Shown here: positions 19,205 through 27,665 of the stretch, piece after piece
How the letters are laid out: every line of letters starts with the position of its first letter
Position numbering within the stretch: the first letter of the stretch is position 1
Assembly (NCBI RefSeq): GCF_009498215.1
Contig: NZ_CP043498.1
Span: forward strand, 1,674,001-1,738,000
Length of the DNA stretch: 64,000 nt
Direction: 5' to 3'
DNA from: Rhizobium grahamii
Lineage (GTDB): Bacteria > Pseudomonadota > Alphaproteobacteria > Rhizobiales > Rhizobiaceae
Translations under genes and position numbers: made by a program
Notes under the pieces: generated by a model
Told to the model about the DNA's origin: nothing
What the model saw: only the letters and a program-made list of their open reading frames with translations
The model's database searches: none

Positions 19205-19558
19205 ACGTAATGCCTCCAACAATCACATTAGAAATTCATCAAATTACTATCGCTGCAACTCTGGTAGCATCATTGCAAAACATGCGAGCGACACTTGAAC
19301 CCCGAGAATTCCTTCCCGAACGACAGAACATATTCGCCGCTGTTGATATATGGCCGCGGCGGCTTCTGCGATCTACTTCGTTTTGCAGGCCGCGAAATTA
19401 TCAAAGCTACGAGGGGCGGGCAAGAAACCTTAAGAGGAGGCAGCGCCGCACAATGCAATGCGGTCTGTCGATAAGCCGAGACCATCCCCTAGTCCATGTT
19501 GATAGCCTCCAACTGGTCCGCTACCTTGCCTCACCCGGATGAGGGCAAGGGAGCTGGC
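19205..19558 (+). promoter_or_regulatory. 354-base upstream region of SRAP with RBS-overlapping hairpin
   Basis: No gene is seen. It carries the promoters of the MFS gene (minus) and the SRAP operon (plus). A hairpin formed by CCTTGCC-TCA (19524-19533) and TGA-G-GGCAAGG (19540-19550) ends on the GGGAG ribosome-binding site of SRAP, so it could limit translation. No GTTC-N7-GTTC alphaproteobacterial SOS box was found. Confidence 0.5.
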
Positions 19559-20332
19559 ATGTGCAACCTCTACCGCATGGATGATCGCGACTGGGCCAAC
19601 AAATGGGCGCAGGATGCCGAAAGCCTGATCAATCTGATGCCGGCCTACCAGATCAATCCCGACCAGTGGGCACCGGTCATCCGAAACGCCGCCGATGGCA
19701 AGCGGCAGCTCGCGAACTGCCGCTGGGGCATGCCCTCCCCAATCTACGTGCAGAGGAAGGCAGCGGAAACCCGCGCTGAAAAGCTGAGGAAGAAGGGCCT
19801 TCCGGTGGACATGGACCAACTGCTCCGGATGGAGCCTGACGGTGGCGTAACGAACATCCGGAACCTGGCCCTGCCTCACTGGAAGCGATGGTTCGGCGCC
19901 GAGCACCGATGTCTCGTCCCCGTGACCACCTTCGCCGAACCCGACCCGGCCAGCAAGGAGGACGGTGGCAAGACCCCGAACGCCTGGTTCTCGGCCGCTC
20001 CCGACAAACCGCTCATGTTCTTCGCGGGCCTGTGGGTGCCTGGGTGGAAGAGCGTCCGCAAGGTGAAGGACGGCCTGACCACCGACGATCTATACGCGAT
20101 CCTGACGACCGAACCGAACGATGTCGTCCGACCGATCCATGAAAAGGCAATGCCGGTCCTCTTGCAGTCTCGTGAGGAGACTGAAATCTGGATGAACGCT
20201 CCCTGGGATGAAGCCAAGCACCTTGCCAGGCCGCTTCCGAACGATCGCATCATGATCTCGTCGCGAGAACCCTACGGCTCCACCATAATCAGCAAGACTG
20301 GCGAGCGCCTCGACGCGCCGATGGTGCTCTGA
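19559..20332 (+). CDS. SOS response-associated peptidase (SRAP, YedK/HMCES family)
   Basis: 257 residues. The SRAP family forms a protein-DNA crosslink with abasic sites in single-stranded DNA through Cys2, which is present (MCNLYR). Other family landmarks are [20 protein letters not shown], and the conserved [10 protein letters not shown] containing the active-site His. The start is fixed by the need for Cys at position 2; the longer upstream frame is discarded. It is followed 72 bases later by an ATP-dependent DNA ligase, a pairing common in rhizobia that suggests a joint role in lesion or break repair. A decayed piece of the same gene lies at 10319. Confidence 0.93.
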   Translation: MCNLYRMDDRDWANKWAQDAESLINLMPAYQINPDQWAPVIRNAADGKRQLANCRWGMPSPIYVQRKAAETRAEKLRKKGLPVDMDQLLRMEPDGGVTNIRNLALPHWKRWFGAEHRCLVPVTTFAEPDPASKEDGGKTPNAWFSAAPDKPLMFFAGLWVPGWKSVRKVKDGLTTDDLYAILTTEPNDVVRPIHEKAMPVLLQSREETEIWMNAPWDEAKHLARPLPNDRIMISSREPYGSTIISKTGERLDAPMVL

Positions 20333-20404
20333 CCAATCTAAGCCTCGGGTCTACAACCGAAAGACGGAGTGGATTCAACCGATCTTCTCTGGCGTAATGA
20401 AGGA

Positions 20405-21448
20405 ATGGCAAAGTCTCCGCGTTCTCAGCCGCTAGTCGCACCCGAGGAACCGCTTCGCAGCAGGCCTCGGAAACCGCGCGACCCGTCGCAGCCGCGCCTT
20501 CCCCTCGATCCAATGCCGTCGCGCGTCGAGCCCTGCCTAGCCCTCAGCAAGGCGAAGCCGCCTCGGGGCGACGAATGGACCTTCGAGGTCAAGTGGGACG
20601 GCTACCGTATCTGTGTCCACCTCGAAAATGGCCGGGTGCGAATCCTGACGCGTGGCGGCCACGACTGGACACATCGGTTTCCCGCGATTGAGGACAGCGT
20701 CAAGCGGCTCGGCGTCGGAACCGCAGTCATCGATGGCGAGGCGGTCGTGCTCGATGAACTCGGGCGGCCGGATTTCGGTAGGCTGCAGCAATCGCTTGGC
20801 GGTCGGCTAGGAAAGAAGTCGTCGGACGTCGCGATGATGATGGCGTTCGACCTTCTCTATTTCGATGGTCACGACATTCGCAGCCTGGAACTGTCGGCGC
20901 GGCGGCACTTTCTCGAATCCTTGCTGCGCGACGAAGACGGTGCTGTTCGACTGTCGGAGGAAATCGACGGCGACGGCACCGAAATCGTCCACGCCGCCCG
21001 GGAGCATGGTCTCGAAGGAATTGTCGCCAAGAACAAGGACAGCACCTACACCTCCGGACGCACCTGCGACTGGATTAAAGTGAAGACCACGATGAGCGAT
21101 AGTTTCATCATCGTCGGCTACGAGGCGTCCGGCGTTGCGCGCGCCGGAATCGGCAGTCTTGTCCTTGCCGCCCGTAGGGGGAACGACTTCGTCTACGTCG
21201 GCTCGGTCGGAACAGGCTTCAATGAGCAGAACGCCGAACAGCTCCGCAAAATGCTCGATCGCCTGAAAAGGAAGCGGCCAGCGGTCGGCTACACGGGTCG
21301 GGGAAAGTACCTCGTCTGGGTACAGCCAACCCTGATCGCTGAAATCGAATACCGTGCCTGGACACACGACCGGAAGCTCCGGGCGGCCTCCTACAAAGGT
21401 TTGCGAGAGGTTCAGGACAATGCGAAAATCTATGAGATCGAAAGCTAG
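20405..21448 (+). CDS. ATP-dependent DNA ligase (LigD-type ligase domain)
   Basis: 347 residues, ligase module only, without the polymerase and nuclease domains of full LigD. The nucleotidyl-accepting lysine is K63 in EVKWDGYR (motif I). Motif III is AVIDGEAVV, and motifs IV/V are EGIVAKNKDSTYTSGRTCDWIKVK. The C-terminal OB-fold begins near FIIVGYEASG. The first ~40 residues are Pro/Arg-rich and probably disordered. The start MAKSPRS was preferred over a GTG 36 bases upstream. It probably seals breaks in an end-joining or backup pathway together with the upstream SRAP protein. Confidence 0.92.
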   Translation: MAKSPRSQPLVAPEEPLRSRPRKPRDPSQPRLPLDPMPSRVEPCLALSKAKPPRGDEWTFEVKWDGYRICVHLENGRVRILTRGGHDWTHRFPAIEDSVKRLGVGTAVIDGEAVVLDELGRPDFGRLQQSLGGRLGKKSSDVAMMMAFDLLYFDGHDIRSLELSARRHFLESLLRDEDGAVRLSEEIDGDGTEIVHAAREHGLEGIVAKNKDSTYTSGRTCDWIKVKTTMSDSFIIVGYEASGVARAGIGSLVLAARRGNDFVYVGSVGTGFNEQNAEQLRKMLDRLKRKRPAVGYTGRGKYLVWVQPTLIAEIEYRAWTHDRKLRAASYKGLREVQDNAKIYEIES

Positions 21449-21460
21449 GACGGGTCTGCT

Positions 21461-21643
21461 ATGTCGGACAAGGAGATATCAAAGCTCATCGAGTCCTTGA
21501 GGGTTGCGCGCGACGTTGCCGACAACGAACCGGGTGCGGAACTGCTATGCTTTCTCATTGAGCAGGCGATGGACGAGGCCGTCGCCGAAGCAAAGCGTCG
21601 CTGTCAGCCTGTGCCAGTGGAGCCACTGCCAGGAATTCAATAA
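21461..21643 (+). CDS. small hypothetical protein
   Basis: 60 residues, acidic and helical (MSDKEISKLIESLRVARDVA, then FLIEQAMDEAVAEAKRR), ending in a Pro-rich tail. I do not recognise a family. It begins 12 bases after the ligase stop, with AGGACGGG upstream, and reads in the same direction, so it probably belongs to the SRAP-ligase transcript. No membrane or signal segment. Confidence 0.6.
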   Translation: MSDKEISKLIESLRVARDVADNEPGAELLCFLIEQAMDEAVAEAKRRCQPVPVEPLPGIQ

Positions 21644-21671
21644 CAGTGCCCTTCACTCTTGAGGCAACGAC

Positions 21672-21950
21672 ATGACAAATGAGAGTCAAACAAATCTGAG
21701 CTGGTACGAGATCGGCAAGCAGCAAGGCATTCGTGCTGGAAAGCTCGGTGGAGAGGTGCAGCGTCACGCGCGCGATTTCGCAGACGAAGACGAGAACGCC
21801 GCTTGGATCGATGGTGTTCTTGAAGGTGTCATGTCCGTAGGGGCAAGGATTGCAGCGGTGACCAGCGTGCAGGACTATTTGCCCGGGTCAAAAGGGTGGC
21901 CTAATCCAGGTGATCATGGTGGAGCGACAATAAGCTTCGGGCCGAGATGA
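21672..21950 (+). CDS. small hypothetical protein
   Basis: 92 residues, soluble. A helical region (WYEIGKQQGIRAGKLGGEVQ) is followed by a Gly-rich C-terminal end. No family recognised and no signal peptide. It follows the 60-residue gene by 28 bases on the same strand. A hairpin (GGTCACG at 21979-21985 with CGTGACC at 21996-22002) lies just after the stop and may mark the end of the transcript. Confidence 0.55.
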   Translation: MTNESQTNLSWYEIGKQQGIRAGKLGGEVQRHARDFADEDENAAWIDGVLEGVMSVGARIAAVTSVQDYLPGSKGWPNPGDHGGATISFGPR

Positions 21951-22152
21951 TTTGTCTGGTTTGCGCCAGAACCGGTGTGGTCACGCCTCGTGACACGTGA
22001 CCGCTTTGGGGCCGATGGTCGGCCGTCGGCTGCTAGGACATCCAACACGGAAAGCGGACACCAGAATTCTTACCGCAAAGGTCTGGGATCTGCCTTACGC
22101 GAACATCGTATCCGACCCGTGCTGATGGTCCCGGCACGGGCCGAACGCTCGT

Positions 22153-23142
22153 TCATAGCGTCACGACGATCTTGCCGATCTGTTCGTTGCTTTCAAGGAA
22201 GCGGGTAGCCTCTTGGATCTGCTCGAACGCGAATGTGCGGGCGATGAGAGGATCGAGCGCCCCCGATCGCAGCCCGTCATTAATGAAGGCCTTCGCGCGA
22301 TCAAGGATCGCATTGTCCGAGACGATCTCCGTGTAGAGATAGCCTTTCAATGTCAGGCTCTTGCCGAGAACGGCAAATTGCGGGAAAGGACCTTCGTCTG
22401 CACTGAGAGCGCCGTATTCCAGCAGTATGCCTCCCACTGACATGCAGTCGGCAAGCTGGGCGATCGCCGGTCCGCCGATGGGATCGAATACGACGCGCGC
22501 TCCCTTGCCTTCGGTGATCTCCATGACACGCGCGGGCAAATCCTCTTCCGCTGTCGCGATGACGTGATGGGCACCAGCGTCGCGGAGCGCTTCGGCCTTG
22601 GCGCTCGTTCGCGTAGTGGCGATCACCGTGGCCCCGACACTACGGGCGATCTGGAATGCGGCGATGCCGACGCTGCTCGACGCCGCGGATACGACGACAA
22701 AGTCCTTCGTAGACAGTCTTGCCTGTTCGATCAATGCACCCCAGGCCGTCACATACTGCATCCAGGATGCAGCGGCCTGTTCGAACGACAGGTTTTCCGG
22801 GTGCTTTACGACGTGTCGCGCCGGGATGTTGACGACCTCGCCGTAAGTGCCCCAACGTGCCATATCCAAGGTCGGAATGACACTGACGGCATCGCCCTCC
22901 GCGAATCCGCCAACGCCTGCCCCGAACGCCCGGACCGTTCCTGCGGCCTCATAGCCGAGGGTGGAAGGAAACACGGCTTCCTGAAGATAGGCATGTCGCC
23001 GGAACATGACCTCTGCCCGATTGAGGCCGATTGCCCGCACGGCAATCTGGATTTCATCCGCTGAGGGCTGCGAGACCTCCACGTCATCGATGCGCAGCAC
23101 ATCAGGCTCGCCGTATTCGTGGAAACGTATAACTCTGGTCAT
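22153..23142 (-). CDS. zinc-less quinone oxidoreductase-like alcohol dehydrogenase (MDR superfamily)
   Basis: About 329 residues, medium-chain dehydrogenase/reductase of the NADPH:quinone reductase type. It has the N-terminal GroES-like domain (VRAIGLNRAEVMFR, GYEAAGTV) and a Rossmann domain with AASSSVGIAAFQIARSVGATVIATTRT. The structural and catalytic zinc ligands of true alcohol dehydrogenases are not apparent. The start is the second ATG (MTRVIRF), 7 bases from an AAGGAG; the first ATG is too close. It is divergent from an HxlR regulator, an arrangement typical for redox- or electrophile-responsive reductases. Confidence 0.88.
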   Translation of the reverse strand: MTRVIRFHEYGEPDVLRIDDVEVSQPSADEIQIAVRAIGLNRAEVMFRRHAYLQEAVFPSTLGYEAAGTVRAFGAGVGGFAEGDAVSVIPTLDMARWGTYGEVVNIPARHVVKHPENLSFEQAAASWMQYVTAWGALIEQARLSTKDFVVVSAASSSVGIAAFQIARSVGATVIATTRTSAKAEALRDAGAHHVIATAEEDLPARVMEITEGKGARVVFDPIGGPAIAQLADCMSVGGILLEYGALSADEGPFPQFAVLGKSLTLKGYLYTEIVSDNAILDRAKAFINDGLRSGALDPLIARTFAFEQIQEATRFLESNEQIGKIVVTL

Positions 23143-23281
23143 GCTCATTCTCCTTCACATGGTTTCAGCTGCGTCAGGCAGTTCGCAGCGGGTCGCATGC
23201 ATTTGGCGAATGGTGGCCAGATTGAAAATACGGTAATAAAAAGCATATAGTGATCAAAAGTATACTGTAAGAGAGCCGAAC
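23143..23281. promoter_or_regulatory. divergent control region, reductase / HxlR regulator
   Basis: An AT-rich segment next to the HxlR start contains ATATAGTGATCAAAAGTATACTGT. Its AGTATACT core is palindromic (23259-23266) and partly repeats the preceding ATATAGTGAT half. This is a plausible HxlR operator overlapping the regulator's own promoter. Confidence 0.45.
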
Positions 23282-23674
23282 ATGAACAAGGATAGGAACT
23301 ACGACGAGGTGCCGGGCTGCACGATGTATGCGGCCCTCAATCTCATCAGTGGCAAATGGAAGGGCATGATCCTCTATCACCTGCTCAAGGGAACACTGCG
23401 GTTCAACGCCCTGAAGCGCGAGCTTGGCGATTGTTCGCAGCGCCTGCTGATCAAGCAGCTCCGCGAGCTCGAAGAGGATGGCCTTGTCGAGCGAAAGGTT
23501 TTCGCGGTCATTCCGCCGAAGGTGGAATACTCGATCACCGAGGAAGGGCGCACACTTGCACCGATCCTGCTCGGTCTCCGCGACTGGGGGCATGGATGGC
23601 TGACGAGGCGCAATCTGGTCGCCCGCGACGACCATCTGACGGATCTGCGGTATGCGGTAGATCCGGCAGCATAG
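23282..23674 (+). CDS. HxlR-family transcriptional regulator
   Basis: 130 residues, one winged-helix HxlR domain. The typical start GCTMYAALNLISGKWKGMILYHL is followed by the recognition helix region CSQRLLIKQLRELEEDGLVERK and the wing VEYSITEEGRTL. The Cys near residue 13 (PGCTMY) is in the position used for redox or electrophile sensing in several HxlR proteins. It is divergent from the quinone-reductase-like gene and probably controls it. Confidence 0.92.
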   Translation: MNKDRNYDEVPGCTMYAALNLISGKWKGMILYHLLKGTLRFNALKRELGDCSQRLLIKQLRELEEDGLVERKVFAVIPPKVEYSITEEGRTLAPILLGLRDWGHGWLTRRNLVARDDHLTDLRYAVDPAA

Positions 23675-23837
23675 GCTGGCAGTATGACCGCTATAGGCGC
23701 GCAGGAGACATAACGCCGTGGAGCTAGTCCGCTTTCACGCGGCCGACCTCTACGACCGCATGGCGGGCGCAGGCAGAACCAGTTTGCCCTGCCGAGCCAT
23801 CGTTCGCCAAGTCGATAGGTGCCCCGAAACGAACTGA

Positions 23838-23855
23838 GGAGAGCTTGCGCTCTCC
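23838..23855 (-). terminator. stem-loop after the amino-acid-type transporter operon
   Basis: A 7-bp stem GGAGAGC/GCTCTCC with loop TTGC lies 25 bases past the stop of the binding-protein gene, the last gene of the long minus-strand array. The following minus-strand sequence has only scattered T residues, so it is a weak terminator candidate. Confidence 0.45.
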
Positions 23856-23879
23856 CCATCGCGTTACCGGCGACTTCAA

Positions 23880-24680
23880 TCAGCCCCCTATTTCGGATAT
23901 TTTCGGAAGCTTCGGCAGCGGCTGCTTGAGCCATTTCTGATAGATATCGGGAAGCTTGCCGTTCTGCATGTTGGCAGCGACCCACTTGTTCAGATAGTCG
24001 AGAAGATCCTGATTCCCGAGCCGCAACCCGATCCCCAGGTAATACTTGTCGACTTGATACTTGATTTCGAAGCGGCCCGGAAAACGCTCCTCCAGTGTCA
24101 GGAAACGGTTGTCAGCAGTGCCAAGCGCGTCGATCTGTCCCGACGCGAGAGCCGCAATGGTGGTGGCGTCGTCGTCGTAGCGGACAATGTCGGCGCCCTT
24201 CGGCAACAGCTTCCCGAGCTGTACGTCCGGAGTTGTGCCGCGCGCCACGCCCGTCTTCTTTCCAACCAGGTCGTCGAGGCTGGAAATCTTGGCGCCTTTC
24301 TCGGCGAAGATGACTGAACGCGTGAAGGAATACGGATCCGAGAACGCGACGGTTTTGGCCCTTTCCGGCGTGTAGCTGAAAGTCGCGATAACGAGGTCGG
24401 CCTTCTTGGACAGCAACGCAGGGATTCGGCCCTGCCCATTCGTTGGGACAATCTGCAGCTCGACGCCCATGTCGGCAGCGAGGAGCTTCGCAGTCTCGAT
24501 GTCGGAACCCTGCGGCTGCTGGTTGGCGTCGGTGAATGCATAGGGCGGAGAACCGAGGTCCATCGCCACCAGCACCTTCCCACGGGCTTTGATGTCCTCG
24601 ACCGATTGTGCCTTCGCCGCGAGCGTCATGGCGGACATGACCGCCATTGAAAGCCCGAGTACCTTAAGCAACTTCATCAT
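23880..24680 (-). CDS. amino-acid-type ABC transporter substrate-binding protein
   Basis: 266 residues, signal peptide (VLGLSMAVMSAMTLAAKAQ) then a type II periplasmic-binding fold (SBP_bac_3) with VLVAMDLGSPPYAFTD, GSDIETAKLLAADMG and YSFTRSVIFAEKG. It belongs to the polar amino acid family, yet it sits among cyclitol or sugar-acid catabolic genes, so the ligand may be an amino sugar, sugar acid or opine-like compound (inference). The conserved Arg of the carboxylate site is probably in KTGVARGTTPD. GAGGAGG precedes the ATG-ATG start; the first ATG is used. Confidence 0.9.
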   Translation of the reverse strand: MMKLLKVLGLSMAVMSAMTLAAKAQSVEDIKARGKVLVAMDLGSPPYAFTDANQQPQGSDIETAKLLAADMGVELQIVPTNGQGRIPALLSKKADLVIATFSYTPERAKTVAFSDPYSFTRSVIFAEKGAKISSLDDLVGKKTGVARGTTPDVQLGKLLPKGADIVRYDDDATTIAALASGQIDALGTADNRFLTLEERFPGRFEIKYQVDKYYLGIGLRLGNQDLLDYLNKWVAANMQNGKLPDIYQKWLKQPLPKLPKISEIGG

Positions 24681-24739
24681 TCTAGTTCCTCCTCTTGAAA
24701 TGCCGGACGCTCCGGCGGCTGCCATGACTATGGGTCCAC

Positions 24740-25471
24740 CTAGATGACCCTGCTGGAGACGAATTGGCGGAGTTCCGGCGTCTGCGGGTTGGCGAACAGC
24801 TCGTCCGCCGCGCCCGCTTCATGGATTCGCCCGCCATGCATGAAGATGACTTTGTCGGCCACGTGTCTCGCGAAGTTCATTTCGTGGGTGACCATGAGCA
24901 TTGTCATGCCCTGCTGCGCGAGTTCTTCCACGACCTTCAGAACCTCTTCCTTGAGTTCGGGATCGAGTGCAGACGTCACCTCGTCGAACAGCATCACCTT
25001 GGGCGACATCGCCAGCGACCGGGCGATGGCGACGCGTTGCTGCTGACCGCCCGACAATTGCTCGGGATAGGATCGGAGCTTTTCCGACAAGCCGACCTGG
25101 GCCAGCACACGTTCCGCGATCTCGCGGGCCTCGTGGTCCGGCATCGCCTTCACGACCTTGAGGGCAAGTGTGATGTTCTTCTCCACGGTGAGGTGGGGGA
25201 AGAGGTTGTAGTGTTGGAACACGATCCCGACATCCTGGCGAAGGGCGCGGAGATCCTTTTTCGCCTCGCTGAGCATGTGGCCGGCGATCTGAATTTCTCC
25301 GGACGAGAATGTTTCGAGCCCGTTGAGGCAACGAAGGATGGTGCTCTTTCCGGATCCCGAGCGACCGATGAGCACGACGACGTTTCCGCGATCGACGTCG
25401 AAGGAGACGTCGTGCAGCACTTTTACAGCACCGTAGCTCTTAGAAACTTTTGAAACTTGGACGATCGACAT
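24740..25471 (-). CDS. amino-acid-type ABC transporter ATP-binding protein
   Basis: 243 residues, GlnQ/HisP-like ATPase. Walker A is GRSGSGKST, signature LSGGQQQRVAIARSLA, and Walker B VMLFDEVTSALDPE (the DEVTSALD form is usual in this family). It overlaps the permease gene by 32 bases and precedes the binding protein, completing a transporter with two permeases. Confidence 0.94.
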   Translation of the reverse strand: MSIVQVSKVSKSYGAVKVLHDVSFDVDRGNVVVLIGRSGSGKSTILRCLNGLETFSSGEIQIAGHMLSEAKKDLRALRQDVGIVFQHYNLFPHLTVEKNITLALKVVKAMPDHEAREIAERVLAQVGLSEKLRSYPEQLSGGQQQRVAIARSLAMSPKVMLFDEVTSALDPELKEEVLKVVEELAQQGMTMLMVTHEMNFARHVADKVIFMHGGRIHEAGAADELFANPQTPELRQFVSSRVI

Positions 25472-26105
25472 GGAGCCTCCGTTCGAAATAGCGACTGAGC
25501 ACGGAAAGGGGGAAGCAGAGCGCGAAGTAGATCGCGGCTGCGGTCCCGAAGATCGTGATCGGGTCGATGAGGACGTTGTTGATGAACTGGGCGATACGGG
25601 TGACCTCGGTCAGGCCGATTATCGCTGCCAGCGAGGTGTTCTTCACGATCTGGACCGCGAACCCGACCGTGGGTGGCAGTGCGACGCGCATCGCCTGGGG
25701 CGCGATCACGTACCTAATCTGCTCGAAGCGAGTAAGGCCAAGCGATGCCGACCCTTCCCACTGCGGCTTCGGAATAGATTCCACGGCACCCCGCCAGATC
25801 TCTCCGAAGAACGCGCTCGCGTAAGCAGTCAGGGCGATGGCGGCCGCGACGATGGGCGGCAGATCGATCCCAAGCAGCGCAAGACCGAAGTAGGCGAGGA
25901 AGATCTGGATCAGCAGAGGGGTGCCCTGGAGCACGAGGATGTAAAGCTGCGCAATCCGCCTTACGATTGATATCCGCGAGATCCGCATCAGTGTGATGGC
26001 GACGCCGACAAGACCGCCTCCGATGAATGCCAGAAGCGAAAGAATGACGGTCCATTCTGCGGCCTGGATAAGCTGCCATACGTCAAGAAAGGAGAACTCT
26101 CTCAT
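25440..26105 (-). CDS. amino-acid-type ABC transporter permease
   Basis: 221 residues, HisM/GlnP-like inner-membrane permease with about five spans and the EAA loop reading EGSASLGLTRFEQIRYVIAPQAMRVALP split over the cytoplasmic helix. The N-terminal residues EFSFLDVWQLIQAAEWTVILS match the family start. It is likely to form a heterodimer with the product of the preceding gene. Confidence 0.92.
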   Translation of the reverse strand: MREFSFLDVWQLIQAAEWTVILSLLAFIGGGLVGVAITLMRISRISIVRRIAQLYILVLQGTPLLIQIFLAYFGLALLGIDLPPIVAAAIALTAYASAFFGEIWRGAVESIPKPQWEGSASLGLTRFEQIRYVIAPQAMRVALPPTVGFAVQIVKNTSLAAIIGLTEVTRIAQFINNVLIDPITIFGTAAAIYFALCFPLSVLSRYFERRLHVDRPSFKSF

Positions 26106-26106
26106 G

Positions 26107-26802
26107 TCAGGCCACCTGCTGCGTCGCCACCCCGATCACGCGACGACGCGGGAACAGGAGCAATGCCAAGTTCGAGAAGAGGAAACGCATCAACAGGGTC
26201 AGTACGAGATACATCCCGCCTGCGACGAGATAGACCTCGAAGCTTCTGAAGTTCTGCGACTGAACCGAATTCGCTGCGGAAGTCAGCTCACTGGCGCCGA
26301 TTGCCGAGATGATGCTTGAGCCGAGCATGAGCAGAGTAAACTGGCTTGCAAGGGCAGGATACACTCGCTCGATCGCGGGCAGGATGACGATGTAGCGGTA
26401 GATCTCCCAACGGGTCATTCCGAGGGACTGTGCCGCTTCAATCTGACCGCGTGGCATCGCCTCGATACCCGCGCGGACAATCTCAGCCGCATAGGCGCCG
26501 AAGTTGAAGATCAACGCAATCATGGCCGCGGTATCTGCGGAAAGTCTCAGACCGAGGCTCGGAAGGCCGAAGTAGATAAGCAGGAGTTGGACCAGGATTG
26601 GCGTGTTGCGGATGAACTCGACGTAGGTTCCGGCAACTGCCCTTGCGAGCCCTCCTCCGCTGACACGTGCAATGGCACAGGCGATGCCGACCGCGAGCCC
26701 GATGGCCATGCTACCGATCGAGAAGACGATCGTTCGCGATGCCCCATCCAGTAGCATCATCCAGTCATCGTAGCTGAAGTCGAATTGAAGCGTGTAGTCC
26801 AT
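26107..26802 (-). CDS. amino-acid-type ABC transporter permease
   Basis: 231 residues, second permease of the same transporter. It begins MDYTLQFDFSYDDWMMLLDG and carries EFIRNTPILVQLLLIYFGLP and the EAA loop EAAQSLGMTRWEIYRYIVIL. The frame continues upstream through the isomerase gene, but MDYTLQF has GAGGCGGG upstream and a family-like N-terminus. It starts one base after the isomerase stop and ends one base before the next permease. Confidence 0.92.
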   Translation of the reverse strand: MDYTLQFDFSYDDWMMLLDGASRTIVFSIGSMAIGLAVGIACAIARVSGGGLARAVAGTYVEFIRNTPILVQLLLIYFGLPSLGLRLSADTAAMIALIFNFGAYAAEIVRAGIEAMPRGQIEAAQSLGMTRWEIYRYIVILPAIERVYPALASQFTLLMLGSSIISAIGASELTSAANSVQSQNFRSFEVYLVAGGMYLVLTLLMRFLFSNLALLLFPRRRVIGVATQQVA

Positions 26803-26803
26803 A

Positions 26804-27607
26804 TCAACCCGCCTCGGCTTGCTTCTCGGCCGCACGGATGAAGGCAAGGCTTTCGGCGAGAACCTGCTCGACGCCGCGCTTGTCGTCGGAGAAGTAGTGG
26901 CTCTCGTGCTCGACCGACACGTAGCCATTGAAGGACTTCTCCTTGAGCACCCGAAACATATCGACGAAGTCGATGTCTCCGGCACCGAGCTTGACGAATG
27001 CCCACTTGTCCGGAACGCCAATCGCATCCTTGATGTGAACATGGCAGGCGTGGTCGCCCAGAGTGCGGATCGCGCCCGGAATATCGTGTTCCATTATCTG
27101 GAGATGTGAGGGATCGAAATTGACCCGAAGGCCGGGCACGCGCTTCAACGCATCAATCGTTCCCGAGGTCGTGCCAATCCTCTGGCCGACGATTGGCTCA
27201 AGGCCCAGCGTCACGCCGTGCTTTTCAGCGGCCTCGACTGCAGCGCTCAGTGAAGCATACAGTGACTCCAGCTCCGCATCGTTTCCGGGTATCACGTGGA
27301 CCGTCGAAACCCCGTAGTCCGGTGCCTGTTCAATGAGCTTCAGGGTCCAGTCGACGGCGGCAAGCCTGCGGGCCTCGTCCTTCAGACCGAAATCGGAATT
27401 GTGTGCGCTGATGGCCGCGAACGGTCCCAGCTTCGCCAGCTCTCCACGCTCGCTCGCGGAGGTTTCAGGACCGATATGGGCCTGGGCCCAAGGCAGCGTC
27501 TCCGCGTTTAGCTCGACTGCGTCGTAGCCGTGATCGCGGATGATCCGTACGGCATCGCTCGCCGAGTAGCCGACCATGAAGCCCGTGTGAAAGGATGTCC
27601 GGAACAT
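26804..27607 (-). CDS. TIM-barrel sugar isomerase/epimerase
   Basis: 267 residues of the AP_endonuc_2/xylose-isomerase-like family. Metal-site segments are GYDAVELNAE, LEPIVG, NFDPSHLQIM, HVHIKD and YVSVEHES, giving the usual Glu/Asp/His/Glu set. It could be an inosose dehydratase/isomerase or a 3-keto-sugar epimerase. The tight packing with the amino-acid-type transporter (1-base gap) means the transported compound and this enzyme's substrate are probably related. It is one of four such proteins in the window. Confidence 0.87.
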   Translation of the reverse strand: MFRTSFHTGFMVGYSASDAVRIIRDHGYDAVELNAETLPWAQAHIGPETSASERGELAKLGPFAAISAHNSDFGLKDEARRLAAVDWTLKLIEQAPDYGVSTVHVIPGNDAELESLYASLSAAVEAAEKHGVTLGLEPIVGQRIGTTSGTIDALKRVPGLRVNFDPSHLQIMEHDIPGAIRTLGDHACHVHIKDAIGVPDKWAFVKLGAGDIDFVDMFRVLKEKSFNGYVSVEHESHYFSDDKRGVEQVLAESLAFIRAAEKQAEAG

Positions 27608-27632
27608 GTCATTTCCTCCCTAATTTTTGAGG

Positions 27633-27660
27633 GGCGCGCGACCCGGCAAGGCCGCGCGCC
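27633..27660 (-). other. GC-rich intercistronic hairpin
   Basis: GGCGCGCG and CGCGCGCC form a perfect 8-bp stem around 12 bases, between the GlcG-like gene and the isomerase gene. Transcription passes it on the minus strand toward CCTCAAAAATT, which has no T-run, so mRNA stabilisation or uneven expression is more likely than termination. Confidence 0.45.
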
Positions 27661-27665
27661 TGCGA

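Noticed and set aside
19205..19558. SOS (LexA) box upstream of SRAP
   Set aside because: GAAC-type half sites occur (GAACGACAGAAC) but not with the 7-base spacing of the alphaproteobacterial site.
23718..23837. 39-residue frame starting at GTG after the HxlR gene
   Set aside because: No family resemblance, weak ribosome-binding site spacing, and no conserved neighbour. It could be chance or a relic.
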